A stretch of DNA of 12,636 nucleotides from Bacteroidales bacterium (GCA_013314865.1 JABUEV010000024.1:1-12636); one strand, 5' to 3'; counted from the stretch's first letter, positions 1 to 8,375 are shown. Numbers and translations are program-made. The notes: a model not told the origin generated them from the letters alone.

Positions 1-22
1 GCACTGACTATCAGCCTGAGAA

Positions 23-748
23 ATGAAAAGGAAAGCTGTTTTTTTAACCTTGTTGGCGCTCACAACAGTTATGAATCTGTGTACTTCAATGCCGTTGCGC
101 GTTCTTGTAATAACCGGCGGACATGGTTACAATGCGGAGGAGTTTAACAGTATGTTGTCATCATTAGGACCTGAGATAACCTGTGAAATTGCCGAACTGC
201 CCTCAGCATTTGAAATGTTCGAACCTGAAAACAGAAAAAAATATGATGTGCTGTTGTTCTACCATATGTGGCAGACAATTGATGAGCATCAGCAAAAAAT
301 CTTTTCGGAATGTATAAGGGAAGGGAAACCTGTTGTGGCACTGCACCACAGTATCTGTGCTTTTGACGACTGGCCGGAATACTGGGACATTATCGGAGGC
401 AAGTATTTTCACAAACCTACTGTTTACAGAGGAAAAGAATTTCCCGCCTGTTCCTATATCCATGATATAACATTCAAAGTTAAAATTGCTGAAAGAAATC
501 ACCCTGTCACGAAAGGCATTAACGACTTTGAGATTAATGATGAAACTTACAAGGGGTATTATGTCAGCGAGGATGTAAAACCTCTTCTCACTACAGATGA
601 ACAATCAAGTACACCTGTTATCGGATGGGCTAAAAAATATGGCAAGGCAAAAATTGTTGTTCTTCAGAGCGGACATGATGTGCCGACATTTCAAAACAAT
701 AACTACAGGCAACTGCTTAAGCAGGCTGTCATGTGGGTTTCCAAATAA
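23..748 (+). CDS. Exported ThuA-domain protein
   Basis: A 241-residue protein of the ThuA family (class I glutamine-amidotransferase-like fold), named after a rhizobial trehalose-utilisation protein; the exact reaction of most members is not settled. The N-terminus has a basic KRK followed by a hydrophobic stretch (about residues 5-19), so export is likely. Cys20 follows Leu, a poor lipobox, so I do not call it a lipoprotein. The ThuA domain runs from about residue 25 to the end: a first beta strand with VLVITGGHGYN, LHHS at 107-110, HPVTKGI near 160, a DETY segment after it, and SGHD near 216-219 before the closing helix. These are the usual ThuA landmarks. The ATG at 23 directly precedes the signal peptide. 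purM starts 16 nt downstream, close enough for co-transcription, though the functions appear unrelated. No promoter can be judged because the window begins here. Substrate unknown; a sugar-related role is only a family-based guess. Confidence 0.85.
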   Translation: MKRKAVFLTLLALTTVMNLCTSMPLRVLVITGGHGYNAEEFNSMLSSLGPEITCEIAELPSAFEMFEPENRKKYDVLLFYHMWQTIDEHQQKIFSECIREGKPVVALHHSICAFDDWPEYWDIIGGKYFHKPTVYRGKEFPACSYIHDITFKVKIAERNHPVTKGINDFEINDETYKGYYVSEDVKPLLTTDEQSSTPVIGWAKKYGKAKIVVLQSGHDVPTFQNNNYRQLLKQAVMWVSK

Positions 749-764
749 TTTGACATGACGCAGG

Positions 765-1934
765 ATGTCAGATGAATCTAAATACGGTTTAAGAGGCGTC
801 TCCTCACAGAAGGAGGATGTTCATTCAGCAATCAGGAATATCAGCAAAGGCATTTTCCCCGGAGCATTCTGCAAAATAGTGCCTGACCTGCTGGGAGGTG
901 ATGAAGAATTCTGCAATATCATGCATGCTGATGGTGCAGGTACAAAATCATCCCTTGCATATGTATACTGGAAAGAGACAGGAGATATGTCGGTGTGGAA
1001 AGGAATAGCCCGGGATGCTGTAGTTATGAATACCGACGACCTGCTTTGTGTCGGTGCATATAAAAATATACTCCTCTCTTCCACAATCGGAAGAAATAAA
1101 ATACTTATACCGGCTGAGGTGATTTCTGAAATCATAAATGGTACAGAAGAAGTGCTTGAGGAGCTCCGCAATCTCGGAATAAATATCTGGTCGACTGGAG
1201 GCGAAACGGCTGATATAGGGGATCTCGTAAGAACCATAGTTGTGGATTCAACTGTGACGGCAAGAATGAAAAGATCTGAGGTTATCTCAAATGACCACAT
1301 TAAACCCGGGGATGTAATTGTAGGTTTGGCTTCCTTCGGCCAGACGACTTATGAAAGTGTATATAACAGCGGGATAGGAAGCAATGGCCTTACATCCGCC
1401 AGACACGACCTTTTTTCATCTTATCTTGCGGCTAAATATCCTGAAAGTTATGATCCTTCAATGCCCTCCGGCCTGGTTTATTCAGGAAAACTGAAACTGA
1501 CAGAAAAAGCAGAAGGATTTGACATGGATTACGGAAAGCTTCTTCTCTCACCAACGCGAACATATGCACCTGTTATTGTCAGAATAATTGAACGCATTGG
1601 AAAGGAGATTCACGGAATGATCCATTGTACAGGCGGAGGACAAACAAAAGTCCTTCATTTTATCAATAATATTCATGTGATCAAGGATAACCTTTTTCCG
1701 CTTCCGCCAATTTTCAAATTTATCCATGATCAATCCGGAACTCCCATGCAGGAAATGTACAAGGTTTTCAACATGGGACACAGATTTGAAATTTATACGG
1801 ATGAAAAAAACGCAGATGTGATATTGGAGATTGCCGGGGAGTTTAATCTATCAGCAAGAATAGTCGGGCGATGTGAGATTTCAGACAGAAAAAGGCTTAC
1901 CATAGTGTCGGAATTCGGCACATTCAAATATTAG
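765..1934 (+). CDS. purM: Phosphoribosylformylglycinamidine cyclo-ligase (AIR synthase), long Bacteroidota form
   Basis: PurM closes formylglycinamidine ribonucleotide to aminoimidazole ribonucleotide using ATP, the fifth step of purine synthesis, in the cytoplasm. The product is 389 residues, longer than the roughly 345 of E. coli PurM. Visible landmarks are DGAGTK at 56-61 (ATP/substrate site, DGVGTK in E. coli), NTDDLLCVGA a little later (VNDLVVQGA in E. coli), GGETAD at 145-150, and SNGLTSAR from 206. The sequence matches the Bacteroides PurM I remember almost end to end, including the closing GHR(F/M)EIY region. Between the GLAS strand and SNG there is an extra segment compared with the compact E. 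coli SSGPHSNG motif. The ATG at 765 follows an AGG by zero spacing, so the ribosome site is not classical. The gene lies 16 nt after the ThuA gene and 174 nt before prfA, which has its own promoter. Confidence 0.95.
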   Translation: MSDESKYGLRGVSSQKEDVHSAIRNISKGIFPGAFCKIVPDLLGGDEEFCNIMHADGAGTKSSLAYVYWKETGDMSVWKGIARDAVVMNTDDLLCVGAYKNILLSSTIGRNKILIPAEVISEIINGTEEVLEELRNLGINIWSTGGETADIGDLVRTIVVDSTVTARMKRSEVISNDHIKPGDVIVGLASFGQTTYESVYNSGIGSNGLTSARHDLFSSYLAAKYPESYDPSMPSGLVYSGKLKLTEKAEGFDMDYGKLLLSPTRTYAPVIVRIIERIGKEIHGMIHCTGGGQTKVLHFINNIHVIKDNLFPLPPIFKFIHDQSGTPMQEMYKVFNMGHRFEIYTDEKNADVILEIAGEFNLSARIVGRCEISDRKRLTIVSEFGTFKY

Positions 1935-2054
1935 ATCCGGGAACAGTTTTGCGAATCTTCACTTAAGTTCCGGCAGGTGAAATTTTTAGATTGTATCTGT
2001 TGACAACATATTTCGCATAAGTACTGATCCGGACATAATTAAGGCGGTGAATAT

Positions 2055-2087
2055 CTGAAATCCTAACAGAGTTTTTTATTATCTTTG
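2055..2087 (+). promoter_or_regulatory. Bacteroidota-type promoter for prfA-pyrF
   Basis: A perfect -7 element TATCTTTG lies at 2080-2087, with a weak -33 match (CTG at 2055-2057, spacing 22). The predicted transcript start is near 2093, giving a leader of about 15 nt before the prfA ATG at 2109. The consensus TTG-N19-21-TAnnTTTG is established for this phylum; the start point is inferred. Confidence 0.6.
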
Positions 2088-2108
2088 CCCGCTGAAATTT
2101 AAATAATT

Positions 2109-3194
2109 ATGGCAAATAACCTGATACTTGAGAAACTTGAGGGAGTAAAAGCAAGGTTCATTGAAGTGGGAAATCTTCTCACCCAGCAGGATGTTTTGTC
2201 AGACATGGACAGGTACATAAAGCTTAACAAGGAATATAAAAGTCTTCAGCCTGTTATTGAGGCTTATGAAAGATACAAACTGACTCTATCCAACATTCAG
2301 AGTACAAAGGAATTGCTGGCAAATGAGAAAGACGATGAAATGAGGGAAATGGCCAAGGAAGAGCTTGAAAAGCTGAATGAGAGCGTCCCTGCCATGGAGG
2401 AAGAGATAAAATTGCTTCTAATCCCTGCTGATCCCGAGGATGATAAAAATGCGATTATGGAGATTCGCGCCGGCACAGGCGGTGATGAGGCAAGCATCTT
2501 CGCAGGGGATCTTTTCAGGATGTATACAAAATTCTTTGAACAGAAAGGATGGAAGGCTGAAATTAACCGGTATACAGAAGGAACTGCGGGAGGTTATAAG
2601 GAAATAGTGCTGACGGTCACAGGTGAAGGAGTATACGGAATTCTGAAATATGAATCGGGCGTACACAGGGTTCAGAGGGTTCCGCAGACTGAAACTCAGG
2701 GGAGAATACACACATCGGCGGCCACTGTAGTCGTTCTTCCTGAAGCTGACGAAGTTGACATTGAGATCAGAAATGAGGATATACGAAAGGATACGTATTG
2801 TTCTTCCGGGCCCGGAGGACAATCTGTGAATACAACCTATTCCGCCGTACGCCTTACTCATATACCTACCGGAATTGTGGTTACCTGTCAGGACGAAAAA
2901 TCTCAGATCAAAAACTATGAGAAAGCCCTTAAAGAACTGAGAACAAGACTTTACAACCTTGAATACCAGAAATACCTCGATGAAGTTGGCCGTAAAAGAA
3001 AAACTATGGTTTCAACAGGCGACAGGTCTGCAAAAATCAGGACATACAACTATCCGCAGGGAAGAATGACTGATCACAGAATTAATCTAACCTTATACAA
3101 TCTCGACTCTATACTTGACGGAAATATCCAGGAGGTTATTGATAAGCTTCAAATGGCCGAGAATGCAGAGCGTTTAAAGGAAAGCATCGTATAA
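2109..3194 (+). CDS. prfA: Peptide chain release factor 1
   Basis: RF1 recognises UAA and UAG stop codons in the ribosomal A site and triggers hydrolysis of peptidyl-tRNA. The product is 361 residues, the normal size. The first ~100 residues are helical and charged (domain 1). The codon-recognition tripeptide of the RF1 type, P-x-T, is P192-Q-T194, inside the conserved [19 protein letters not shown] segment; this separates it from RF2, which has SPF. The catalytic GGQ is at 236-238 within [12 protein letters not shown], whose glutamine is normally methylated by PrmC. There is no internal frameshift site of the kind found in prfB, which also fits RF1. The ATG at 2109 lies about 15 nt after the predicted transcript start. 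pyrF begins 11 nt after the stop, so the two are almost certainly one transcript. Confidence 0.97.
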   Translation: MANNLILEKLEGVKARFIEVGNLLTQQDVLSDMDRYIKLNKEYKSLQPVIEAYERYKLTLSNIQSTKELLANEKDDEMREMAKEELEKLNESVPAMEEEIKLLLIPADPEDDKNAIMEIRAGTGGDEASIFAGDLFRMYTKFFEQKGWKAEINRYTEGTAGGYKEIVLTVTGEGVYGILKYESGVHRVQRVPQTETQGRIHTSAATVVVLPEADEVDIEIRNEDIRKDTYCSSGPGGQSVNTTYSAVRLTHIPTGIVVTCQDEKSQIKNYEKALKELRTRLYNLEYQKYLDEVGRKRKTMVSTGDRSAKIRTYNYPQGRMTDHRINLTLYNLDSILDGNIQEVIDKLQMAENAERLKESIV

Positions 3195-3205
3195 ACCACC
3201 AGATA

Positions 3206-4042
3206 ATGAACTACTCAGAGCTCTCAGGAAAAATTGCCGAAAAACACTCATTTTTATGCGTTGGCCTTGATCCGGAACCTGAAAAAATACCAGTTCACCT
3301 TAAAAAGTACAGGAACCCGGTTCTGGAATTCAACAAAAGGATTATAGATGCCACAAATAAGTATGCTGTGGCCTATAAACCAAATGTTGCATTTTATGAA
3401 TGTCTCGGACCTAAAGGCTGGGAGATCCTTGAAATGACTCTAAGCTACATACGCAAGAAATACCCCGGACTTTTTGTGATTGCCGATGCCAAGCGCGGAG
3501 ATATCGGCAATACATCCCGTATGTATGCCAGGGCTTTCCTTGAAAGAATGGATTTTGACGCTATTACCGTTGCGCCTTATATGGGTGAAGACTCGGTTAC
3601 ACCTTTTCTGTCATACAATGATAAATGGGTTGTCCTGCTGGCTCTTACATCCAACAAGGGGGCATCTGATTTTCAGTATCACAGCGAGGATGGAATAAGA
3701 CTTTTTGAAAGAGTACTGACACTTTCACAAAAATGGGGAACCATAAACAATCTTATGTATGTGGTGGGAGCTACCCGGGCTGAGATGCTGAAAGACATAC
3801 GTCGTCTGGTACCTGATCATTTTCTGCTTGTCCCGGGCGTTGGAGCTCAGGGGGGAAGCCTGGAAGAAGTGGTCAAATACGGAATGAATAAAAACTGCGG
3901 TCTTCTTGTTAATTCGTCAAGGGGAATCATATTTGCGGACTCCTCTGAAAAATTCGACGAGACTGCCTCAGCTAAAGCAATGGAAATGCAAAGGGAAATG
4001 GAAAAATACCTCTCAGGAAAACTGCTTTCTGATAACTCCTGA
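3206..4042 (+). CDS. pyrF: Orotidine 5'-phosphate decarboxylase, type 2
   Basis: This enzyme decarboxylates OMP to UMP, the last step of de novo pyrimidine synthesis, in the cytoplasm. The 278-residue length is that of the longer type 2 (mycobacterial-like) group rather than the ~240-residue E. coli form. Near the N-terminus [12 protein letters not shown] carries the first conserved Asp. The catalytic D-x-K-x-x-D motif is D94-A-K96-R-G-D99, followed by [13 protein letters not shown], typical of type 2. Further on are the PGVGAQGG phosphate-binding loop and [10 protein letters not shown] with the conserved Arg. The gene follows prfA by 11 nt and has no promoter of its own that I can see. The next gene has a separate promoter 79 nt after this stop, so the transcript probably ends in between, though I see no clear hairpin there. 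Confidence 0.96.
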   Translation: MNYSELSGKIAEKHSFLCVGLDPEPEKIPVHLKKYRNPVLEFNKRIIDATNKYAVAYKPNVAFYECLGPKGWEILEMTLSYIRKKYPGLFVIADAKRGDIGNTSRMYARAFLERMDFDAITVAPYMGEDSVTPFLSYNDKWVVLLALTSNKGASDFQYHSEDGIRLFERVLTLSQKWGTINNLMYVVGATRAEMLKDIRRLVPDHFLLVPGVGAQGGSLEEVVKYGMNKNCGLLVNSSRGIIFADSSEKFDETASAKAMEMQREMEKYLSGKLLSDNS

Positions 4043-4121
4043 TCCCTTTTCTCTTCATTCGAAAAACCTCTGTTTTACGTTTCATGGCGACACTGGTTAA
4101 ACAGAACTATTCTGGTCTCTG

Positions 4122-4152
4122 TTGCTTTTATGGCAATTATTTTGTATCTTTA
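4122..4152 (+). promoter_or_regulatory. Promoter for the DUF2851 gene
   Basis: TTG at 4122-4124 is followed after exactly 20 nt by TATCTTTA at 4145-4152, a 7 of 8 match to TAnnTTTG. Transcription would begin near 4158. This excludes the upstream in-frame ATG at 4130, which lies inside the promoter, and supports translation from 4181. Confidence 0.6.
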
Positions 4153-4180
4153 TAGTTGCTGTGTTTTAACTCGTGCTGTT

Positions 4181-5503
4181 ATGAAAGAAGAATTTCTCCA
4201 TTATTTGTGGAAGTATGGGCTGTTTGACAGCCACAGCCTGCTTGACAGTGATGGCAAAAAAATAAGCGTAATACATCCGGGAGAATATAACAGGGACTCG
4301 GGACCTGATTTTTTCAATGCCAGGATACTGGCAGGAGATATTGAATGGGCAGGGAATGTTGAAATACACTGCCGCTCTTCCCATTTCGACATTCACGGGC
4401 ATAATAATGATCACGCATTCGATAATGTCATACTTCATGTGGTGGCTGAAAACGATAAACGGGTCTTTAATGCAAGAGGTGAAGAAATCCTTACAGTTCA
4501 GATGAAATATGACGAGTCTCTTTATGAAAGATACCTCGATCTTGTTAACAATCCTGCCATAATAGCATGCCAGAATGAGATTACATCACTTGATGTTTTT
4601 TTTGTCAGACATTGGCTCAATTCTGTTGCAATTGAAAGACTGGAAAGTAAATCTCAGGCAGTCCTGAAAGTATTCAGGGAAACAGGAAATGACTGGGAAG
4701 AAACCTTTTACAGGATTCTGATACGTTATTTCGGCTTCAGGGTTAACACCGAACCATTTGAAATGCTTGCAAATTCACTGCCTTTCAGGATAATAAGAAA
4801 GCATGCCGACAACAGGTTCCAGATTGAAGCTCTTCTTTTCGGAACTGCAGGAATGCTTGAAGAGGGATTATTCAAAGAAGCCCTCTCAGATGATTATTAT
4901 TCCGGCCTTGTAAGGGAATACAAAATCCTTTCTTCAAAATACTCCCTGAAACCTCTGCACGGATGGATCTGGAAATTCAACAGACTCAGGCCGGTTAATT
5001 TTCCTACAGTGCGCCTCTCTCAACTTTCTGCAATGCTTTCAGTGGCCGGAGGATTATTTTCCAGGACGGCAGAAACTGAAGACATCAAACAACTCAGACA
5101 TCTTTTCGAAGTATCAGCATCGCCATACTGGGACGACCATTATATATTCGGCAGAAAAAGCAGGAATCTTTCGAAAAAAACAGGATCGCAGGCTACTGAC
5201 ATACTCCTCATAAATGCTGTTATACCTGTGATCTTCTCATACGGCAGGATGCGCGACCGTATGGAAATATCCGAAAGAGCTTTGTCTTTCCTAGAAAATA
5301 TTCCTCCCGAAGAAAACAGAATTATCAGCGAATGGTCTGAAGTTGGAATAAAGCCTGAATCAGCCCTCTTTTCACAGGCTCTGATTCAGTTAAGAGATGA
5401 ATATTGCAGAAAGAGAAGATGTCTGGAATGCAGAATCGGAAGCAAACTGATCAGCTCGGGGAAAAAACTAAATGACTTTAAAAACCTTGTACTTGAACCA
5501 TAA
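4181..5503 (+). CDS. DUF2851 family protein, possible PD-(D/E)xK-like fold
   Basis: A 440-residue protein of the DUF2851 family, common in Bacteroidota, with no established function. There is no signal peptide from the chosen start, so it should be cytoplasmic. The most conserved-looking part is the first ~90 residues: HPGEYNRDSGPDFFNARI, then W-x-G-NVEIH, then HGHNNDHAFDNVILHVV. The order GPD ... about 20 residues ... EIH resembles the PD-(D/E)xK nuclease core with His in place of Lys; that is my inference. The middle is mainly helical. The C-terminus holds a Cys-rich signature, CRKRRCLECRIG, three Cys that could bind metal or support the fold. An in-frame ATG 51 nt upstream is rejected because it lies within the promoter and its extra residues look like an artificial hydrophobic run. 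It stands as a single-gene unit between pyrF and rpsO. Confidence 0.87.
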   Translation: MKEEFLHYLWKYGLFDSHSLLDSDGKKISVIHPGEYNRDSGPDFFNARILAGDIEWAGNVEIHCRSSHFDIHGHNNDHAFDNVILHVVAENDKRVFNARGEEILTVQMKYDESLYERYLDLVNNPAIIACQNEITSLDVFFVRHWLNSVAIERLESKSQAVLKVFRETGNDWEETFYRILIRYFGFRVNTEPFEMLANSLPFRIIRKHADNRFQIEALLFGTAGMLEEGLFKEALSDDYYSGLVREYKILSSKYSLKPLHGWIWKFNRLRPVNFPTVRLSQLSAMLSVAGGLFSRTAETEDIKQLRHLFEVSASPYWDDHYIFGRKSRNLSKKTGSQATDILLINAVIPVIFSYGRMRDRMEISERALSFLENIPPEENRIISEWSEVGIKPESALFSQALIQLRDEYCRKRRCLECRIGSKLISSGKKLNDFKNLVLEP

Positions 5504-5509
5504 AAATGA

Positions 5510-5529
5510 GCTGTCATCTGTCCGACAGC
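5510..5529 (+). terminator. Weak possible terminator hairpin after the DUF2851 gene
   Basis: GCTGTC at 5510-5515 pairs with GACAGC at 5524-5529 around an 8-nt loop, seven bases after the stop codon. It is followed by AAAAG and then TTTTT, so the T-run is displaced by five bases. This makes it a poor intrinsic terminator; it may only be a 3' end stabiliser. Confidence 0.3.
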
Positions 5530-5537
5530 AAAAGTTT

Positions 5538-5573
5538 TTGACAACTTGTCAATAATTGTTGATAAATTGTTGA
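5538..5573. repeat. Palindrome plus phased repeats upstream of rpsO
   Basis: TTGACAA-C-TTGTCAA at 5538-5552 is a perfect inverted repeat (7 + 1 + 7). It runs into two exact copies of AATTGTTGA at 5554-5562 and 5565-5573. The palindrome's right half, ACTTGTCAA at 5544-5552, is a third, related copy. The copies are spaced 10 and 11 bp apart, one helical turn, so they would face the same side of the DNA. This looks like an operator or protein-binding site, but no binding protein can be named. The rest of the 294-nt gap (5504-5797) is AT-rich, contains the rpsO promoter, and shows no gene or tRNA. Confidence 0.5.
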
Positions 5574-5708
5574 ATTATAAAACTTTTCCACGCAACGTTT
5601 ACCCCTAAATTTACGTCTATAAATCAAAGAACTTGAACAATATTTTATTTTTTCGGTTCGTTGAATAGAAAGAAATAATTGAGTAACCATTAAAAATTAT
5701 CCAATTGT

Positions 5709-5740
5709 TTGATAATTTACATAAAAAAGCCTTATTTTTG
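5709..5740 (+). promoter_or_regulatory. rpsO promoter
   Basis: TTG at 5709-5711 (part of TTTG at 5708-5711), a 21-nt spacer and a perfect -7 TATTTTTG at 5733-5740 make this the best full promoter match in the window. The predicted start near 5746 gives an untranslated leader of about 50 nt before the rpsO ATG, which could hold an S15 autoregulatory site. Confidence 0.72.
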
Positions 5741-5797
5741 CGTTCCAAAATTGGAGACTCAATTTATATTTGGTTAAATAATATTTTAGTTAAAGAC

Positions 5798-6067
5798 ATG
5801 TATTTGACGACCGAGAAGAAACAGGAATTTTTTAAGACATTTGGAACGTCGGAGATTGATACCGGAGCAGCAGAAGGGCAAATTGCATTATTTTCCTACA
5901 GGATATCCCATCTTACCGAGCATCTTAAAAAGAACAAAAAGGATTTCAGTACCCAGAGGGCACTTATTAAGTTAGTAGGACAGCGAAGAAAACTTCTGGA
6001 CTATCTGAAAGCCAAGGATATTGAACGATACCGCGAGATAATCAAAGCTTTGAAATTACGTAAGTAG
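5798..6067 (+). CDS. rpsO: 30S ribosomal protein S15
   Basis: S15 binds the central domain of 16S rRNA early in assembly of the small subunit. From the ATG at 5798 the product is 89 residues, the standard length. It begins MYLTTEKKQEFF and shows the S15 landmarks: FGTSEIDTGAAEGQIALFSYRISHLTEHLKK in the first half (the DTGs.e.Q...l..RI..Lt.HL pattern) and the basic closing part with LIKLVGQRRKLLDYL and RYREIIKALKLRK. An in-frame TTG at 5705 would extend it by 31 residues, but that codon lies just upstream of the promoter's -33 element and before the transcript start, so it cannot be the start. A terminator hairpin starts three bases after the stop, and pnp follows, the classical rpsO-pnp order. 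Confidence 0.97.
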   Translation: MYLTTEKKQEFFKTFGTSEIDTGAAEGQIALFSYRISHLTEHLKKNKKDFSTQRALIKLVGQRRKLLDYLKAKDIERYREIIKALKLRK

Positions 6068-6069
6068 AG

Positions 6070-6096
6070 AAAAGGCAATTTTAAATTGCCTTTTTT
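6070..6096 (+). terminator. Intrinsic terminator between rpsO and pnp
   Basis: AAAAGGCAATT (6070-6080) pairs with AATTGCCTTTT (6084-6094) around a TTA loop, 11 bp including the A-T flanks, and continues into more T (6095-6096). It begins three bases after the rpsO stop. It would end most rpsO transcripts, leaving pnp mainly to its own promoter. Confidence 0.8.
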
Positions 6097-6116
6097 CTTA
6101 TCATCTTTTAAATTTA
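6086..6116 (+). promoter_or_regulatory. Probable pnp promoter overlapping the rpsO terminator
   Basis: TTG at 6086-6088, in the right arm of the rpsO terminator, is followed after 20 nt by TAAATTTA at 6109-6116 (7 of 8 to TAnnTTTG). The predicted start near 6122 gives a ~26-nt leader before the pnp ATG at 6148. In an AT-rich spacer such a match can arise by chance, hence the moderate confidence. Confidence 0.42.
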
Positions 6117-6147
6117 TGTAATTTCAGAAATCAAAATTTTATATCAG

Positions 6148-8304
6148 ATGTTTACAATTAAAGAGAAGAACATAGATCTCGGCGACGGGAGAATTATTAC
6201 ACTTGAGACCGGCAGAATGGCCAGGCAGGCTGACGGGGCTGTACTTCTCAAGATGGGCAAGACAATGCTGCTTGCGACTGTCGTTGCCGCAAAAGAGGCT
6301 AAAGAAGATACCGACTTCATGCCTCTTTCTGTTGAATACAAGGAAAAATATGCCTCCTCGGGAAGATTCCCCGGCGGATTCCTCAAAAGAGAGTCAAAAC
6401 CCTCTGATTATGAAATATTGATTTCCAGACTGGTTGACAGGGCTCTCAGACCATTGTTCCCTGATGATTTTCACGCAGAAACATTCGTCACAATAAATCT
6501 TATCTCAGCAGATATAGAGATAGTGCCCGATGCACTTGCAGGTCTTGCAGCATCAGCAGCCCTGACCCTGTCAGACATCCCTTTTAAGGGCCCAATGTCA
6601 GAGGTTAGGGTGGCAAGGATTGATAACAGGTTTATAGTCAATCCTACATCGACTGAACTTAAAAACGCGGATATCGACATCATGGTCGGAGCTACTTTTG
6701 ACAATATTCTGATGGTGGAAGGCGAGATGAAAGAGGTGTCGGAAACCGATATGCTTCAGGCGCTTAAAATTGCACATGAAGCAATAAAAATACAATGCAA
6801 AGCCCAGATGGAGTTTGCTGAAGAGCTTGGCAGAATGACAAAAAGAGAATATTCACATGAAGTGAATGATGAGAATCTGAAAAAGAAAATCTGGGATGAA
6901 ACATACGAAAAATGCTATCAGGTAGCAAAATCAGGCATTGTTTCAAAGCACAAAAGGGAAGAGGCTTTTGAGGCAGTTCTGACAGAATTCCTTTCTCAGT
7001 TTTCAGAAGAGGATGCAGTGGATGAAATGCTTGTCAGAAGATATTTTAACGAAGTGCATAAGGAAGCTGCCAGAAGGCTTGTTCTTGATGAGGGAATAAG
7101 ACTTGACGGACGAAAGCCTGATGAGATACGTCCGATTTTGTGCGAAATCGACCCGCTTCCTGCAACTCACGGCTCAGCTTTGTTTACACGCGGCGAAACA
7201 CAATCTCTTACGACTGTGACTCTCGGAACAAAGCTTGACGAAAAAATAATTGATGAGGTTCTTAATCAGGGTACAGAGAAATTCACCCTTCATTATAACT
7301 TCCCTCCTTTTTCGACCGGAGAGGCAAAACCGGTAAGAGGTATAAGCAGAAGGGAAATCGGGCACGGCAACCTTGCTCACAGGGCATTGAAAAACATGAT
7401 GCCGCCTGAAGAGGAAAATCCCTATGCCGTTCGTGTAGTGTCTGACATCCTCGAATCAAACGGATCCTCTTCAATGGCTACCGTCTGTGCAGGCACTCTT
7501 GCTCTTATGGATGCAGGTATAAAACTTCGCAAACCTGTTTCAGGCATTGCCATGGGATTAATAACCGACACCAAATCTGACAAATTCGCAGTGCTTTCTG
7601 ATATTCTTGGAGATGAGGATCACCTGGGCGATATGGATTTCAAGGTTGCAGGTACACGTGATGGTATAACGGCAACACAAATGGATATCAAGGTCGAAGG
7701 TCTTTCATATGAGATTCTTGCCAAAGCACTTGAGCAGGCAAAAAAGGGCCGCCTGCATATCCTCGACATAATGGAGAAGACTATTTCGGAACCCAGGCCT
7801 GAACTTAAACCTCATGCCCCAAGAATTGAAATGCTTACTATCCCGCGTGACATGATAGGCGCACTGATAGGCCCGGGCGGTAAAGTGATACAGGAAATCC
7901 AGCGCGAGACAGGAACTACAATAATAGTGGAGGAGATAAATGGCTATGGAGACGTGAATATCTTCGGTGAAAATAAAGAAGCTATTACGGCAGCTCTTGA
8001 AAGAGTAAAAAGGATTGTTGCGGTGCCGGAAGTCGGTCAGGTCTACAAGGGAAAAGTAAAAACCATTGTTCAGTTCGGAGCTTTTGTTGAAATATTGCCA
8101 AACAAAGACGGATTACTGCATATTTCCGAAATCGACTGGAAAAAAATAAAAACAGTCGGAGAGGTCCTCAAGGAAGGCGACGAGGTTGAAGTAAAACTGA
8201 TAGATATTGATCCGAAAACGGGAAAACTGAAACTCTCCAGAAAAATACTTCTGCCTAAACCCCCTAAACAGGACGAGAGCCACCACAGGAAAGAAGGAAA
8301 CTGA
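6148..8304 (+). CDS. pnp: Polynucleotide phosphorylase
   Basis: PNPase degrades RNA from the 3' end with phosphate, releasing nucleoside diphosphates, and acts as a ring-shaped trimer. The product is 718 residues, a normal length, with all expected domains. A first RNase PH-like domain covers about residues 5-140 and contains [23 protein letters not shown] helical linker follows (about 230-310). The second RNase PH domain carries [16 protein letters not shown] and [14 protein letters not shown], and the acidic active-site segment [14 protein letters not shown] around 489-502. The KH domain has its GxxG loop at G575-P-G-G578, and the S1 domain spans about 630-700 with the [21 protein letters not shown] pattern. 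The tail is short and charged. No key motif is missing. It follows rpsO after a terminator, the arrangement found in many bacteria. Confidence 0.97.
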   Translation: MFTIKEKNIDLGDGRIITLETGRMARQADGAVLLKMGKTMLLATVVAAKEAKEDTDFMPLSVEYKEKYASSGRFPGGFLKRESKPSDYEILISRLVDRALRPLFPDDFHAETFVTINLISADIEIVPDALAGLAASAALTLSDIPFKGPMSEVRVARIDNRFIVNPTSTELKNADIDIMVGATFDNILMVEGEMKEVSETDMLQALKIAHEAIKIQCKAQMEFAEELGRMTKREYSHEVNDENLKKKIWDETYEKCYQVAKSGIVSKHKREEAFEAVLTEFLSQFSEEDAVDEMLVRRYFNEVHKEAARRLVLDEGIRLDGRKPDEIRPILCEIDPLPATHGSALFTRGETQSLTTVTLGTKLDEKIIDEVLNQGTEKFTLHYNFPPFSTGEAKPVRGISRREIGHGNLAHRALKNMMPPEEENPYAVRVVSDILESNGSSSMATVCAGTLALMDAGIKLRKPVSGIAMGLITDTKSDKFAVLSDILGDEDHLGDMDFKVAGTRDGITATQMDIKVEGLSYEILAKALEQAKKGRLHILDIMEKTISEPRPELKPHAPRIEMLTIPRDMIGALIGPGGKVIQEIQRETGTTIIVEEINGYGDVNIFGENKEAITAALERVKRIVAVPEVGQVYKGKVKTIVQFGAFVEILPNKDGLLHISEIDWKKIKTVGEVLKEGDEVEVKLIDIDPKTGKLKLSRKILLPKPPKQDESHHRKEGN

Positions 8305-8375
8305 TTACCGGATATTGCGAAAAATATAGCAGTAAATATTCCGTAAATTTTCAATCTTCTGATATTGACAGAGAT

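Noticed and set aside
821..1300. 159-residue open frame on the minus strand inside purM
   Set aside because: It is antisense to a fully recognised gene, has no family resemblance and looks like a codon-bias shadow. The same applies to the long minus-strand frames inside prfA (2418-2861), pnp (8070-8354), the lipoprotein gene (9868-10167, 10456-10713) and sucC (12158-12571).
1937..1973. Inverted repeat CCGGGAAC / GTTCCGG after purM
   Set aside because: The stem has a bulge and a loop of about 20 nt, and no T-run follows, so I do not call a terminator.
4130..4180. N-terminal extension of the DUF2851 protein from ATG 4130
   Set aside because: The ATG lies between the -33 and -7 elements of a well-spaced promoter, so it would not be in the mRNA; the 17 extra residues look like translated non-coding sequence.
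5581..5613. Possible DnaA box (TTTTCCACG) and second promoter (TAAATTTA) in the gap before rpsO
   Set aside because: The box differs from TTATCCACA at two positions and stands alone; the TAAATTTA has no TTG at the right distance. Both are expected by chance in AT-rich DNA.
5705..5797. N-terminal extension of S15 from TTG 5705
   Set aside because: The codon is just upstream of the -33 element of the rpsO promoter, and the ATG at 5798 gives exactly the standard 89 residues.
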